The position numbers and the translations under genes were made by a program. 64,000 bases of DNA, from assembly GCA_001725325.1 (NCBI GenBank), contig MEFY01000002.1, positions 1,925,559-1,989,558 of the forward strand, given 5' to 3'. The stretch comes from Leifsonia sp. SCN 70-46. GTDB lineage: Bacteria; Actinomycetota; Actinomycetes; Actinomycetales; Microbacteriaceae. The notes beneath the pieces were generated by a model. The model had not been told where the DNA came from and made no database searches. It saw only the letters and a list, made by a program, of their open reading frames with translations. This document shows positions 1 through 8,740 of the stretch, in pieces. Position 1 is the stretch's first letter, and every line of letters starts with the position of its first letter.

Positions 1-636
1 CGGCGCGGCGCGGGGCCGGAGTCGGTCGACGACTTCCCCAACCAGGTCATCGAGCTGCTCGCGTGGTTCGGCACGATCCCGCCGCTCGACAACGGCATCG
101 GCTCGCACGTCGTCGCGATCCCGGGCCTCGGCGACTCGCCAGAGCTGTGGCTGCTCGGCTCGAGCGACTTCAGCGCGCGGCTCGCGGGCATGATGGGCCT
201 GCCGTTCGCGTTCGCGCACCACTTCGCGGGCGGAGCCAACACGCGCATCGCGTTCGACGTCTACCGCGACGCGTTCACGCCGTCCGTCGTGCTGCGCGAA
301 CCGCACTCGATGGTCGCGGTAGCGGCCCTCGTCGCCGACACCGCGGCGGAGGCCGAGCGCCTCATGCTGCCGGGCAACCTGGGCTTCGTGCGCATGCGGC
401 AGGGCGCGCGGCCGTCGCGCATCCCGACCCTCGCGGAGGCCGAGGCGCACCCGTGGACGATCAACGAGCGCGAGTGGGTCACGGAGCGGAACGCCCAGCA
501 GGCGATCGGCACCGTCGACCACGTGACGCAGCGGATCGACGACCTGCGGGCGGTGACGAAGGCCGACGAGGTCATCGTCGTGCCCCAGGGGCCGGAGCTC
601 GACGTCAAGCTCAGGACGCTGCGAGAGCTCGCCTAG
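1..636 (+). CDS. LLM-class flavin-dependent oxidoreductase, C-terminal part
   Basis: The frame is open from base 1 to a TAG at 634-636, so the N-terminus lies outside the window; the track's ATG at 190 is internal. The upstream residues in the same frame (PELWLLGSSDFSARLAGMMG and LPFAFAHHF) are typical of bacterial luciferase-like monooxygenases of the MsnO8 type, which use reduced FMN and oxygen. The substrate cannot be told. The stop overlaps the convergent MarR stop by 4 bases. The family call is firm, the physiological role is not. Confidence 0.85.
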   Translation, partial: RRGAGPESVDDFPNQVIELLAWFGTIPPLDNGIGSHVVAIPGLGDSPELWLLGSSDFSARLAGMMGLPFAFAHHFAGGANTRIAFDVYRDAFTPSVVLREPHSMVAVAALVADTAAEAERLMLPGNLGFVRMRQGARPSRIPTLAEAEAHPWTINEREWVTERNAQQAIGTVDHVTQRIDDLRAVTKADEVIVVPQGPELDVKLRTLRELA

Positions 637-1097
637 GCCTCGCCGCGCAGCGTCGCGGCGTGCTCGCGGGCGACCCCGCGCATCCTGTCGAAGATCTCGA
701 GCACCGTCTCGAGCTCCTCGTCGGTCTTGTCGGCGAGGGCGCTCATCCACGAGTGCGACATCTCGGCGTAGACCTCGCCGATCTCGCCGCGGCGCGTCTT
801 GTTGAGCACGACGAGCACGCGACGGCGGTCGCGCGCGTCCATGAAGCGCTCGACCCAGTTGGCGCGCTCGAGGCGGTCGACCATGCGCGTGGCGGCGCCG
901 CTCGTGAGGCCGGCCGCGTCGGCGAGCTCGCTCGTCGCGACGGTGCCCTTGCGCATGAGCAGGGTTATGGCGCGGAGGTCGCTCGTGGTGAGACCGAGAC
1001 GGTCGGCGAGGGCCTCCTGCAGCGCGACACCGTCGGAGACGGTCTCGGCCACGTCAGCCTGCAGCCGGGCGACGAGTTCCGCGCGCGTGGGGGCCAT
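633..1097 (-). CDS. MarR family transcriptional regulator
   Basis: A 154-residue protein of normal MarR length. It has a winged helix-turn-helix around residues 50-100 (TSELADAAGLTSGAATRMVDR, then the wing DARDRRR). MarR proteins act as dimers and usually release DNA on binding small phenolic or hydrophobic ligands. No Shine-Dalgarno precedes the ATG; TAGCAT lies 5 bases upstream, suggesting a leaderless transcript. It converges on the flavin oxidoreductase, so the target is not obvious from context. Confidence 0.88.
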   Translation of the reverse strand: MAPTRAELVARLQADVAETVSDGVALQEALADRLGLTTSDLRAITLLMRKGTVATSELADAAGLTSGAATRMVDRLERANWVERFMDARDRRRVLVVLNKTRRGEIGEVYAEMSHSWMSALADKTDEELETVLEIFDRMRGVAREHAATLRGEA

Positions 1098-1153
1098 GGC
1101 TCATGCTAAGCCGCTTGTACCCCGATTCGCGACGACCACGCCGGTGCCGGGCG

Positions 1154-3178
1154 CTAGTTGAGCCCGCGGCGGTCGAGCAGCGGCTGGATGTCCGCGTCGC
1201 GGCCGCGGAAGTCGCGGAACGCCTCGAGCGGGTCTTTCGACCCGCCCACGCCCAGCAGCCGCTGGCGGAACCGGTCGCCGTTCGCGCGCGTGAGCCCGCC
1301 GTTCTCCTTGAACCACTCGACGGTGTCGGCGTCGAGCACCTCGCTCCAGATGTAGGAGTAGTACCCCGCGTCGTACGCCGAGTTGGCGAACACGTGCTGG
1401 AAGTAGGTGCTCGAGTACCGGGTGGGCACCGCGGGGTTGTCGAGCCCCACGGCGGCGAGGGCGGCGACCTCGAAGCCGGGCACGTCCTCGAAGTCCGCGT
1501 CGGCGGGCAGCGTGTGCCACGCCTGGTCGAGCAGCGCGGCGGCGAGGTACTCGCTCGTCGCGAACCCCTCGTTGAACGCCGACGACGCCTGGATCTTGTC
1601 CACGAACTCCTGCGGCATGGGCTCGCCGGTCTTGTGGTGCACGGCGTAGTTCGCGAGCACCTCCGGCCACAGCATCCACATCTCGTTGACCTGGCTCGGG
1701 AACTCGACGAAGTCGCGGAACGTGTTGGTGCCCGCGAACTTCGGGTACTTCACGCGCGCGAAGAGGCCGTGCAGCGCGTGCCCGAACTCGTGGAAGAACG
1801 TGTTGACCTCGTCGTAGGTGAGCAGCGTGGGCTCGCCCGCCGCGGGCTTCGGCACGTTGAGGTTGTTGGTCACGACGACGGGATGCCCGAGCAGCTCCGA
1901 CTGCGAGATGAGCGAGTTCATCCACGCGCCGCCGCGCTTCGAGTCGCGCGTGTAGAGGTCGAGCGTGTAGAGGCCCACGGGGGAGCCGTCCTCGTTCGTG
2001 ACCTCGAACACGCGCACGTCGGGGTGGTACGCGGGGATGTCGGGGCGCTCGGTGAACGTGATGCCGTAGAGCTTCGTGGCGGCGAAGAACACGCCGTCCT
2101 GCAGCACGCGCTCCGACTCGAAGTACGGCCGCATGGCGACCTCGTCGACGTCGTACTTCGCCTGGCGCACCTTCTCGCTGTAGAAGGCCCAGTCGTGCGC
2201 CTCCACGGGGTGTCCGGCCTGCGCCTCGAGGTCGGCCTGCTCCTCCTTGGCGTTGCGCGCGGCGGGCGCGGCGAGCTTGTCGAGCATGGCCCGCACGTTG
2301 CCCGGGTTCTTGGCCGTCTCGTCGGCGATCACCCAGTCCGCGTGGCTCGCGAAGCCCAGGAGCTTCGCGCGCTCGGCACGGGCACGCGCGATGTCGAGCA
2401 CGAGCTGCGTGTTGTCCCAGTCGTTGCCGCGGATGCCACGGGCCCGCGAGGCCGCCATGATCCTCTGCCGCACGTCCCGGTTGGTGAGCGACGAAAGCCA
2501 GGGGTGTCCCGTGGGCAGCACGAGGGTCACGAGGTACTTGCCCTCGAGCCCGCGCTCCTTGGCCGCCTCGGCCGCTGCCGAGATCTCGCCGGGCTCGAGG
2601 CCGGCGAGCTCGGCGACATCCTCGATGACGACCGCGAGGTCGTTCGTGTCGGCGAGCAGGTTCTTCTCGAAGCGCGTCGTGAGCGTCGAGAGGCGCTGGT
2701 TGTACTCGCGCAGCTTCTCCTTCTCGGCGTCGTCGAGGCCGGCGCCCGCGATCGTGAACTCCATGTAGTAGCGCTCCACGAGGTAGCGGCTCTCGGCGTC
2801 GAGGCCGAGGTCGTCGAGCTGGTCGTGGATCGTCTTGATGCGCCAGTAGAGCTGCGAGTCGAGCTTGATGGCGTCGGAGTGCGCGGCGAGCTTGGGCGCG
2901 ATCTCCTCCTCGAGCTCGGCCGTCGCGTCGTTGCCGTCGGAGGACACCTTGTTGAAGAACACGGTCGCGACGCGCTCGAGGGTCTGGCCCGCCTTCTCGA
3001 GGGGGATGAGCGTGTTCTCGAACGTGGGCATGTCGCGCTTCATCGTGATGGCGCGGATCTCACGGAGGTGCTCCTCCATGCCGATCTCGAACGCCGGTGC
3101 GTAGTGCTCGTCGCGGATCTGCGCGAAGGGCGGCATGCCGAAGGGGAGGGTGCTCGGTTCGAGGAAGGGGTTGCTCAT
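1154..3178 (-). CDS. M3 family zinc metallopeptidase (Dcp/oligopeptidase A type)
   Basis: A 674-residue protein with the zinc motif HEFGHALH (gluzincin HExxH) and the downstream conserved EFPSQVNEMW region that supplies the third ligand. Length and the N-terminal PFAQIRDEHYAPAF segment match cytosolic peptidyl-dipeptidase/oligopeptidase A. It should cleave short peptides in the cytoplasm. No signal peptide is seen. TAGGGT is followed by 6 bases and the ATG, so the message may be leaderless. It is divergent from the ArsR-type gene across a repeat-rich spacer. Confidence 0.93.
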   Translation of the reverse strand: MSNPFLEPSTLPFGMPPFAQIRDEHYAPAFEIGMEEHLREIRAITMKRDMPTFENTLIPLEKAGQTLERVATVFFNKVSSDGNDATAELEEEIAPKLAAHSDAIKLDSQLYWRIKTIHDQLDDLGLDAESRYLVERYYMEFTIAGAGLDDAEKEKLREYNQRLSTLTTRFEKNLLADTNDLAVVIEDVAELAGLEPGEISAAAEAAKERGLEGKYLVTLVLPTGHPWLSSLTNRDVRQRIMAASRARGIRGNDWDNTQLVLDIARARAERAKLLGFASHADWVIADETAKNPGNVRAMLDKLAAPAARNAKEEQADLEAQAGHPVEAHDWAFYSEKVRQAKYDVDEVAMRPYFESERVLQDGVFFAATKLYGITFTERPDIPAYHPDVRVFEVTNEDGSPVGLYTLDLYTRDSKRGGAWMNSLISQSELLGHPVVVTNNLNVPKPAAGEPTLLTYDEVNTFFHEFGHALHGLFARVKYPKFAGTNTFRDFVEFPSQVNEMWMLWPEVLANYAVHHKTGEPMPQEFVDKIQASSAFNEGFATSEYLAAALLDQAWHTLPADADFEDVPGFEVAALAAVGLDNPAVPTRYSSTYFQHVFANSAYDAGYYSYIWSEVLDADTVEWFKENGGLTRANGDRFRQRLLGVGGSKDPLEAFRDFRGRDADIQPLLDRRGLN

Positions 3179-3184
3179 GCCTCC

Positions 3185-3190
3185 ACCCTA
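3185..3190 (-). promoter_or_regulatory. -10 box of M3 peptidase gene
   Basis: TAGGGT on the minus strand lies 6 bases from the ATG at 3178, the spacing used by many other genes in the window. The intervening GGAGGC could also serve as an abutting ribosome site, so leaderless initiation is an inference. Confidence 0.45.
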
Positions 3191-3237
3191 GGCGGCGGTA
3201 TCCGGGTGCGCACGTGCCCGCGAGCTGCGTTGACCGT

Positions 3238-3290
3238 CGCGAGATGCGTGGAATGTTCCGCCCCGCTCGCCATCCTGCGCGCAGGATGCA
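3238..3290. repeat. Interspersed intergenic repeat, copy A
   Basis: About 48 bases (from GAGATGCGTGG to GCGCAGGATGC) align without gaps, with roughly ten mismatches, to copy B at 17118-17165. The 3' end holds a perfect 18-base palindrome CATCCTGCGCGCAGGATG (3271-3288). Both copies are intergenic. It may be a REP-like element or a conserved regulatory structure. Confidence 0.6.
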
Positions 3291-3346
3291 AAGAAACGAT
3301 TGCAAAGGGTAGGTTGCAAAGAACACTTTGCAATGATACCTTTGCA
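3287..3346. promoter_or_regulatory. ArsR-type operator array and promoter
   Basis: Three direct TGCAAAG half-sites start at 3287, 3301 and 3315, each 14 bases apart. Two inverted CTTTGCA half-sites start at 3326 and 3340, again 14 apart. The central pair forms the perfect palindrome TTGCAAAG-AACA-CTTTGCAA (3314-3333). A promoter is embedded: TTGCAA (3314), 17 bases, TACCTT (3337-3342), then 6 bases to the ATG. Binding would therefore block transcription of the downstream regulator, pointing to autorepression. Confidence 0.75.
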
Positions 3347-3348
3347 CC

Positions 3349-3966
3349 ATGAGCGAGAACGAGACGCCGCCGGACCGGCAGCTGGACATGGAGAGCCTCA
3401 AGGCCCTCGCGCACCCGCTGCGGGTGCAGATCCTCGACACGCTCAGCACCTACGGCCAGTTCACCGCGAGCGGCCTCGCCGAGCGCCTGGGCGAGTCGAG
3501 CGGCGCGACCAGCTACCACCTGCGCCAGCTCGAGAAGCACGGGTTCGTGCGCGAGGTCGAGGGAAGGGGCACGGGCCGCGAGCGCTGGTGGGAGAGGATG
3601 CCCGGCGCCATCAACCTCAACGCGAGCGAGCTCGGCGACACCCCCGCCAACCGCGCGGCCACGAAGACCGTGCTGCGCCAGTGGGAGCGCAACCGCTCGG
3701 GGCTCCTGAGCGACTTCCAGGAGCGCGGCTTCGACGTGCTCCCGAAGGAGTGGCTCGGCGTCTCCGAGATCTCGACGGTCAACGTGCGCATCACCCCCGA
3801 CCAGCTCCGCGAGATCGCCGAGCACTGGGAGGCGTTCATGGAGGAGCACCTCAACCGCTACCGCGGACAGAACCCGCCGGGCTCCCGCCCGGTGCAGATC
3901 CACTTCAACGCGTTCCCCGTGATCGACGGTGACGAGACGCCCAAGAGCCCCGAGAAGGAGGCCTGA
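3349..3966 (+). CDS. ArsR-like winged-helix transcriptional regulator
   Basis: A 205-residue protein with an HTH_20-type winged helix near residues 15-75 (KALAHPLRVQILDTL, then SGATSYHLRQLEKHGFV) and a longer C-terminal region of unknown ligand specificity that is not the short metal-sensing ArsR type. No Shine-Dalgarno precedes the ATG; the -10 box sits 6 bases upstream, so the mRNA is probably leaderless. The operator array overlaps its own promoter. A small ORF follows, probably co-transcribed. Confidence 0.88.
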   Translation: MSENETPPDRQLDMESLKALAHPLRVQILDTLSTYGQFTASGLAERLGESSGATSYHLRQLEKHGFVREVEGRGTGRERWWERMPGAINLNASELGDTPANRAATKTVLRQWERNRSGLLSDFQERGFDVLPKEWLGVSEISTVNVRITPDQLREIAEHWEAFMEEHLNRYRGQNPPGSRPVQIHFNAFPVIDGDETPKSPEKEA

Positions 3967-4049
3967 GAACCATGATCGAACTGCTCGAGAAGGCCCCGGA
4001 ATTGTCGGTGGCCGACGGTAATTTCCTACGTGAGGAAGAGGTGTACACG

Positions 4050-4274
4050 ATGACTGCAACGACCGCCGCCTACGGGATCCCCGCTCGCCGCAACCGCCCG
4101 CACGGGCTCGACAGGGCCGTCATGCGGCTGAGCCTCATGATGCTGCTCGCGGCCCGCCGCCACGCCGACCGCACGGCCGTCGGCTACGAGGAGCACACGC
4201 GCCGGCGCGCCGTGCGCCTCGCGACGCAGCAGCGCGAGCGAGCGGCGTCGACGCTCATCGCGCGCCCGTACTGA
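4050..4274 (+). CDS. Small basic hypothetical protein
   Basis: A 74-residue Arg-rich protein (ARRNRPHGLDRAVMRLSLMM, later RRRAVRLATQQRERA) with an amphipathic, possibly membrane-associated centre; no family recognised. The track starts at 3972 (100 aa), where AAGGAG also precedes the ATG by about 10 bases. I prefer 4050 because GGAAGAGG precedes it and the stretch before it has relaxed codon use (AAT, CTA, CGT) unlike real genes here. It follows the ArsR-type regulator by under 90 bases and is probably in its transcript. Confidence 0.55.
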   Translation: MTATTAAYGIPARRNRPHGLDRAVMRLSLMMLLAARRHADRTAVGYEEHTRRRAVRLATQQRERAASTLIARPY

Positions 4275-4287
4275 GCGCGCCGCGCTC
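4273..4287 (+). terminator. Weak stem-loop after small ORF
   Basis: GAGCGC-GCC-GCGCTC directly overlaps the stop codon of the small ORF. There is no T-run, so it is only a possible terminator. Confidence 0.3.
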
Positions 4288-4390
4288 CGCTCCAGACCCC
4301 CGGCCCCGGCCGTCGCGACCACGAACGCACTCGGCGTCCTAGCGCCATCCTCCTGTGCTGACCTCTCGCGGCTGTCGGGGCCGGCCTGCG

Positions 4391-4618
4391 TCAGTCCGGG
4401 TCTTCCACGAGCACGGCGCCCTCGTGGTCGATGCGGATGACCGTGCCGTCGTCGAGCTCGACGACGGGCCGCCCCTCGAGCCACGTGAGGGTCCAGCGCC
4501 AGCCGTCGGTGGAGACGCCCGCGAGCTCGCCCTCGACGCCCGCTATCGCCTCGACGACCTCGACGGGCAGCCGCGACGGGGGAGTGTCTCCCACGTTCCA
4601 GCGCGTGCCGAGCTGCAT
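4391..4618 (-). CDS. Small acidic hypothetical protein downstream of GNAT
   Basis: A 75-residue protein starting MQLGTRW, with beta-strand-like text (GWRWTLTWLEGRPVVELDDG). Its ATG shares one base with the GNAT stop (TGATG), indicating translational coupling as third gene of the valS operon. The long track ORF 4391..4945 runs out of frame through the acetyltransferase, so only this C-terminal part is real. No family recognised. Confidence 0.7.
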   Translation of the reverse strand: MQLGTRWNVGDTPPSRLPVEVVEAIAGVEGELAGVSTDGWRWTLTWLEGRPVVELDDGTVIRIDHEGAVLVEDPD

Positions 4619-5058
4619 CAGGTCTGCTTCTCGTACGTGACCCACGTCGTGCGGGTCGCGAGCTTGTCGTAGACGCTCTGCGCGGTCGCGTTGTCGGCGG
4701 CCGTGATCCAGCGCAGCTTGCCGCCGCCGTCGGATGCCGCCCGCTCGGCGACCGCCTCGATGAGCGCCGAGCCGGCGCCCGAGCCGCGGTGGCCGGGCTC
4801 CACGTAGAGGTCGTCGAGGTACCACTCGTTCGACGCCGTGAAGGTGTCGGGCAGCGCGCGGTAGTGCGCGAACCCGTAGGCGCGGCCGTCGTCGACGGCG
4901 ACCACCGCCTCGAGCGGCGACTCGGCGTTCATGAGCCAGTGCCACACGCCGTCGAGCACCTCGTCGCTGAACTCGGTCTTGTAGAAGACCCCGTACTCGC
5001 GGAACAGGCGGCGCCAGGCGTCCTGGTCGCCCTCATGGATGTCACGCACTTCGCTCAT
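4618..5058 (-). CDS. GNAT family N-acetyltransferase
   Basis: A 146-residue acetyl-CoA-dependent acetyltransferase. Motif A is visible as LDDLYVEPGHRGSGAGSALI near residues 80-100, the usual pyrophosphate-binding loop. The start MSEVRDIHEG overlaps the valS stop by 4 bases (ATGA), and its stop overlaps the next small gene by one base. The acceptor substrate is unknown. The track shows it only as the tail of a 978-residue shadow ORF (4618..7554). Confidence 0.9.
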   Translation of the reverse strand: MSEVRDIHEGDQDAWRRLFREYGVFYKTEFSDEVLDGVWHWLMNAESPLEAVVAVDDGRAYGFAHYRALPDTFTASNEWYLDDLYVEPGHRGSGAGSALIEAVAERAASDGGGKLRWITAADNATAQSVYDKLATRTTWVTYEKQT

Positions 5059-7601
5059 TCGGCAGCCTCCGCGAGAACGATGTCCCGCACCTCGATGGAC
5101 TCGGACACCACGAACTCTACGCTCGCGATGCGCCCGACCGCCCGCAGGTCGCCGAGACCCTGCTCGAGGATGGCCGGGCCGGAGATCGTCGCGGATGTGA
5201 CATCCGTCTTCTGCGAGGCCTTCGCGTCGGTCTTGGCGCGGCGGATCGAGATGAGCGCCTCGCTCACGGCGGGCAGCAGGCCCGTGGGCGCGCCCGTGCC
5301 GGCCTCGTCGGGCGTCGGCCAGGATGCCACGTGGATCGAGCCCTCGTGGGTCCAGCTCCACACCTCCTCGGTCGCGAACGGCAGGTAGGGCGCGAAGAGG
5401 CGCAGGAGCACGTCGATGGCGGTGCGGAGCGCCGTGGCGGCGCTCGCCTGGCCCTCGGGCGTGCCCGAGCCGTAGGCCCGCTCCTTGACGAGCTCGAGGT
5501 AGTCGTCGCAGAACGTCCAAAAGAACTGCTCCGCCGTCTCGAGCGCGCGGGCGTGGTCGAACTCCTCGAGCGCCCTCGTCGCGGTGTCGACGACGACGGC
5601 GAGCTCGGCGAGCATGTCGACGTCGAGGGGCTCGGTGACGGCGCCCGAGGCCTCGGGGAACGAGTACACGAACTTCGCCGCGTTGAGCACCTTGATCGCG
5701 AGCCTGCGGCCGATCTTGATCTGCTTCGGGTTCTGCGGGTCGAACGCCGCGTCGGTGCCCAGGCGCGAGGAGGCGGCCCAGTAGCGCACCGCGTCGGAGC
5801 CGTGCTCGTCGAGCATGCCCTTGGGCGTGACGACGTTGCCCTTCGACTTGGACATCTTCTTGCGGTCGGGGTCGACGATGAAGCCCGAGATGCCCGCGTT
5901 CTTCCACGGGATGCGGCCCTCCTCGAGCTCGGCGCGCAGCACCGTCGAGAACAGCCACGTGCGGATGATGTCCTGCCCCTGGCTGCGCAGGGAGTACGGG
6001 AACACGAGGTCGAACAGCTCGGGGTCGGTGCCCCAGCCGCCCGCGATCTGCGGCGTGAGCGACGAGGTCGCCCACGTGTCCATGATGTCGAGCTCGCCCA
6101 CGAACCTCGTGCCGCGGTCGGCCTCGGTGTAGCCGGCGGGCACGTCGGTCGACGGGTCGATGGGCAGCACGTCCTCGCTCGGCAGGATGGGCGCGCCCTT
6201 CTCGCCGTCGGGCCCGAGCTCGTACCAGACCGGGATGGGCACGCCGAAGAAGCGCTGGCGGGAGATGAGCCAGTCGCCCGTGAGGCCTCCCACCCAGTTG
6301 TCGTAGCGCACGCGCATGTGCTCGGGCGTGAACGAGATCTGCCGGCCCGCCTCGAGCAGGCGGTCGCGCAGCCCCGCATCCCTCGCGCCGTTCTTGATGT
6401 ACCACTGGCGCGTGGAGATGATCTCGAGCGGCTTGTCGCCCTTCTCGAAGAACTTCACGGCGTGCGTGATGGGCTTGGGGTCGCCGATGAGCTCGCCCGA
6501 CTCGCGCAGCAGCTCGACGACGCGCGCCTTGGCGCTGAACACGGTCTTGCCCGCGAGCTCCGCGTAGGCGGCCTTCGCCTCGTCGGAGGCGATCACGTCG
6601 GGGGCCTCGGCGACGATGCGGCCGTCGGCCCCGATGATCGTGCGGTTGGGCAGGTCGAGCTCGCGCCACCACACGACGTCTGTGACGTCGCCGAAGGTGC
6701 AGATCATGGCGATTCCCGAGCCCTTGTCCTGCTGGGCGAGGTGGTGGGCCACGACGGGCACCTCGACGCCGAAGAGCGGCGTGCGCACGGTCGTGCCGAA
6801 GTACTGCTTGTAGCGCTCGTCGTCGGGGTGGGCGACGAGGGCGACGCACGCGGGGAGCAGCTCGGGCCGGGTCGTCTCGATCTCGATGTCGCCCGAGCCG
6901 TCGGTCTTGTGGAACGCGACGCGGTGGTAGGCCGCGGGCTGCTCCTTGTCTTCGAGCTCCGCCTGCGCGACGGCGGTGCGGAACGTGATGTCCCACAGCG
7001 TGGGGGCGTCGGCCTGGTAGGCCTCGCCGCGCGCGTGGTTGCGCACGAACGCCCGCTGGGCGGCGAGCTGCGCCTCGCGGCCGATGGTGCGGTAGGTGAG
7101 GTTCCAGTCGACGCTCAGGCCGAGCTGGCGCCAGAGGTCTTCGAACTGCTTCTCGTCCTCTGCGGTGAGGGTCTCGCACAGCTCGATGAAGTTGCGCCGC
7201 GAGATGGGCACCTGGTCGGCGGCCTTCGAGGAGGCGTTGTCGCCGCCCTCGAGGGGCGGCACGTAGTTCTCGACGTAGGGGAGCGTGGGGTCGCAGCGCA
7301 CTCCGTAGTAGTTCTGCACCCGGCGCTCGGTGGGCAGGCCGTTGTCGTCCCAGCCCATGGGGTAGAAGATGTCGCGCCCGCGCATGCGCTGGAAGCGCGT
7401 CACGAGGTCCATGTGCGTGTAGCTGAACACGTGCCCGATGTGCAGGCTGCCCGAGGCGGTGGGCGGAGGGGTGTCGACCGAGAACACGTTGTCGCGGGTG
7501 GCTGCATCCCTGTCGAACCGGTAGGTGCCCTGGGCCTCCCACGCGGGCGACCACTTGTCTTCGAGGCCTTCGAGGGCGGGTTTGTCAGGGATGTTCGACA
7601 T
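5055..7601 (-). CDS. valS: Valyl-tRNA synthetase
   Basis: A class I synthetase that charges tRNA-Val in the cytoplasm. Signatures: the HIGH-type motif in SGSLHIGHVFSYTHMD, the KMSKS loop in RKKMSKSKGNVVTP, and the CP1 editing region between them. I place the start at the ATG giving MSNIPDK (848 aa) because CGGAG lies about 8 bases upstream; the track's start at 7631 adds ten unlikely residues. It heads a tightly overlapping operon with a GNAT enzyme and a small protein. No T-box is visible upstream, unlike ileS. Confidence 0.97.
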   Translation of the reverse strand: MSNIPDKPALEGLEDKWSPAWEAQGTYRFDRDAATRDNVFSVDTPPPTASGSLHIGHVFSYTHMDLVTRFQRMRGRDIFYPMGWDDNGLPTERRVQNYYGVRCDPTLPYVENYVPPLEGGDNASSKAADQVPISRRNFIELCETLTAEDEKQFEDLWRQLGLSVDWNLTYRTIGREAQLAAQRAFVRNHARGEAYQADAPTLWDITFRTAVAQAELEDKEQPAAYHRVAFHKTDGSGDIEIETTRPELLPACVALVAHPDDERYKQYFGTTVRTPLFGVEVPVVAHHLAQQDKGSGIAMICTFGDVTDVVWWRELDLPNRTIIGADGRIVAEAPDVIASDEAKAAYAELAGKTVFSAKARVVELLRESGELIGDPKPITHAVKFFEKGDKPLEIISTRQWYIKNGARDAGLRDRLLEAGRQISFTPEHMRVRYDNWVGGLTGDWLISRQRFFGVPIPVWYELGPDGEKGAPILPSEDVLPIDPSTDVPAGYTEADRGTRFVGELDIMDTWATSSLTPQIAGGWGTDPELFDLVFPYSLRSQGQDIIRTWLFSTVLRAELEEGRIPWKNAGISGFIVDPDRKKMSKSKGNVVTPKGMLDEHGSDAVRYWAASSRLGTDAAFDPQNPKQIKIGRRLAIKVLNAAKFVYSFPEASGAVTEPLDVDMLAELAVVVDTATRALEEFDHARALETAEQFFWTFCDDYLELVKERAYGSGTPEGQASAATALRTAIDVLLRLFAPYLPFATEEVWSWTHEGSIHVASWPTPDEAGTGAPTGLLPAVSEALISIRRAKTDAKASQKTDVTSATISGPAILEQGLGDLRAVGRIASVEFVVSESIEVRDIVLAEAAE

Positions 7602-7681
7602 GGTCGTGCTCCGGTTCGATATGTGCGGCACCGAGTCAGTAGGTGAGGTGCCTGAGTGTGGGGTAGTGCTTCGATGGTACC

Positions 7682-7963
7682 GTGCCCCCGCCCACGAGAC
7701 GTGTCGCCATCGACCTCCGCGGGGGTGTGCTCGGGCTCCTGGGCGTTCGGCCCACCATCGTGGTCGGAGGCCGTGCCCAGCCCAGCCAGTGGGGCGTCGG
7801 CACGTGGCAGCTGCCCGCGGACGGAGACGCCGAGGTCGCGGTCTTCCTCTACCGCTTCGGCGTCACCTGGGGCCGCGCGGCGCACACCATCGGGCCCGAG
7901 GATGCCCCGGCGCTCGTCTACCGCGCGCCGCTGCTGCCGTTCCGGCCGGGGCGGCTCGCCTAG
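7682..7963 (+). CDS. Hypothetical protein (93 aa)
   Basis: A GTG-started ORF of 93 residues with good local codon bias (RRVAIDLRGGVLGLLGVRP; later GDAEVAVFLYRFGVTWGRA). It resembles a compact beta-rich domain but no family is recognised. The stop overlaps the convergent membrane-protein stop by 4 bases. It is divergent from valS; no clear ribosome site was found, so the start is uncertain. Confidence 0.6.
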   Translation: MPPPTRRVAIDLRGGVLGLLGVRPTIVVGGRAQPSQWGVGTWQLPADGDAEVAVFLYRFGVTWGRAAHTIGPEDAPALVYRAPLLPFRPGRLA

Positions 7964-8640
7964 CCCGTCACCTTGACGATGACGCTGTCCTTGCTGCCGT
8001 CGGAGCCGACGGCGGTGATCACGTAGGTGTGGCTGCCGTTGCCGCACGTGTAGGTGAACGGACGGTACCCGTCCGGGAAGTCGTTCGTGGAGTTGCCGCT
8101 CGCGGGCAGCGAGTCCGCGAAGAAGGGCGACTGCTGGGCGTCGTTGGTGCCCGTGTCGACGCCGAAGAAGACGTTGTTCGCGTTCGACGTCGACCACTGG
8201 AGCGTGATGACGGGGTCGCCGTTCGCGCAGCTCGCGCTCGTGGGGTTGATCGTGAAGCTGTCGACGACGGCCGCGGTGCTCGGGGGCGGCGGGGCGACGG
8301 TCTCGGTGGGCGTCGGGGTGGGCGTGGGGGTCGCCGTGGGAGTGGGGGTGGCAGTGGCGGTCGGCGTGGCCGACGGCGTGCCCGTGGGCAGCGCGCTCGG
8401 GGTGCCGCCGCGCGTGAGCAGCAGCACGAGCACGACGATGAGGGCGATGAGCAGCAGCCCGCCGACCACGGCGAGGATGATGACGGGCCGGCGCGACTTC
8501 GGGTCGGCGGCGGGAGCGGGGGCGGCGGCCGGGGCCTCGAAGCGCTCGGTGGGGGAGTCTGCGGGTGCCGCGTCGAGCTTGCGCGTCGGCACGTCGCCCG
8601 TCGCGTCGAACCGCTCGGTGGGAGTGCCGTCGTCGCTCAT
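7960..8640 (-). CDS. Membrane-anchored protein with PT-rich linker and extracellular beta domain
   Basis: A 226-residue protein. Residues 1-50 are cytoplasmic and contain the repeats PTERFD, PTRKLD and PTERFE, which could be phosphothreonine sites (inference). One transmembrane helix follows (VIILAVVGGLLLIALIVVLVLLL), then a Pro/Thr linker made of PT/TPT repeats (about residues 80-118), then a C-terminal domain with two cysteines (SASCANGD, TYTCGNGS) resembling a cell-surface Ig-like fold. The architecture suggests a wall-spanning sensor or adhesion protein; function unknown. Confidence 0.75.
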   Translation of the reverse strand: MSDDGTPTERFDATGDVPTRKLDAAPADSPTERFEAPAAAPAPAADPKSRRPVIILAVVGGLLLIALIVVLVLLLTRGGTPSALPTGTPSATPTATATPTPTATPTPTPTPTETVAPPPPSTAAVVDSFTINPTSASCANGDPVITLQWSTSNANNVFFGVDTGTNDAQQSPFFADSLPASGNSTNDFPDGYRPFTYTCGNGSHTYVITAVGSDGSKDSVIVKVTG

Positions 8641-8676
8641 GCCTCGCCCCTCGGTGGAGAACGCACGGGGTAGTGC

Positions 8677-8716
8677 CCCCGGACGAGGAAAGCCTACGGC
8701 CAGCCCTCGTCCGGGG
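8677..8716. terminator. 12-bp stem inverted repeat between two minus-strand genes
   Basis: CCCCGGACGAGG (8677-8688) and CCTCGTCCGGGG (8705-8716) are perfectly complementary around a 16-base loop. On the minus strand it follows the MFS transporter stop and precedes the membrane-protein gene, fitting a terminator without a U-run. The loop contains TAGGCT in minus orientation, so it may also overlap the downstream promoter. Confidence 0.6.
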
Positions 8717-8740
8717 ACAACGGGTGATGAGGGGTGTCCG

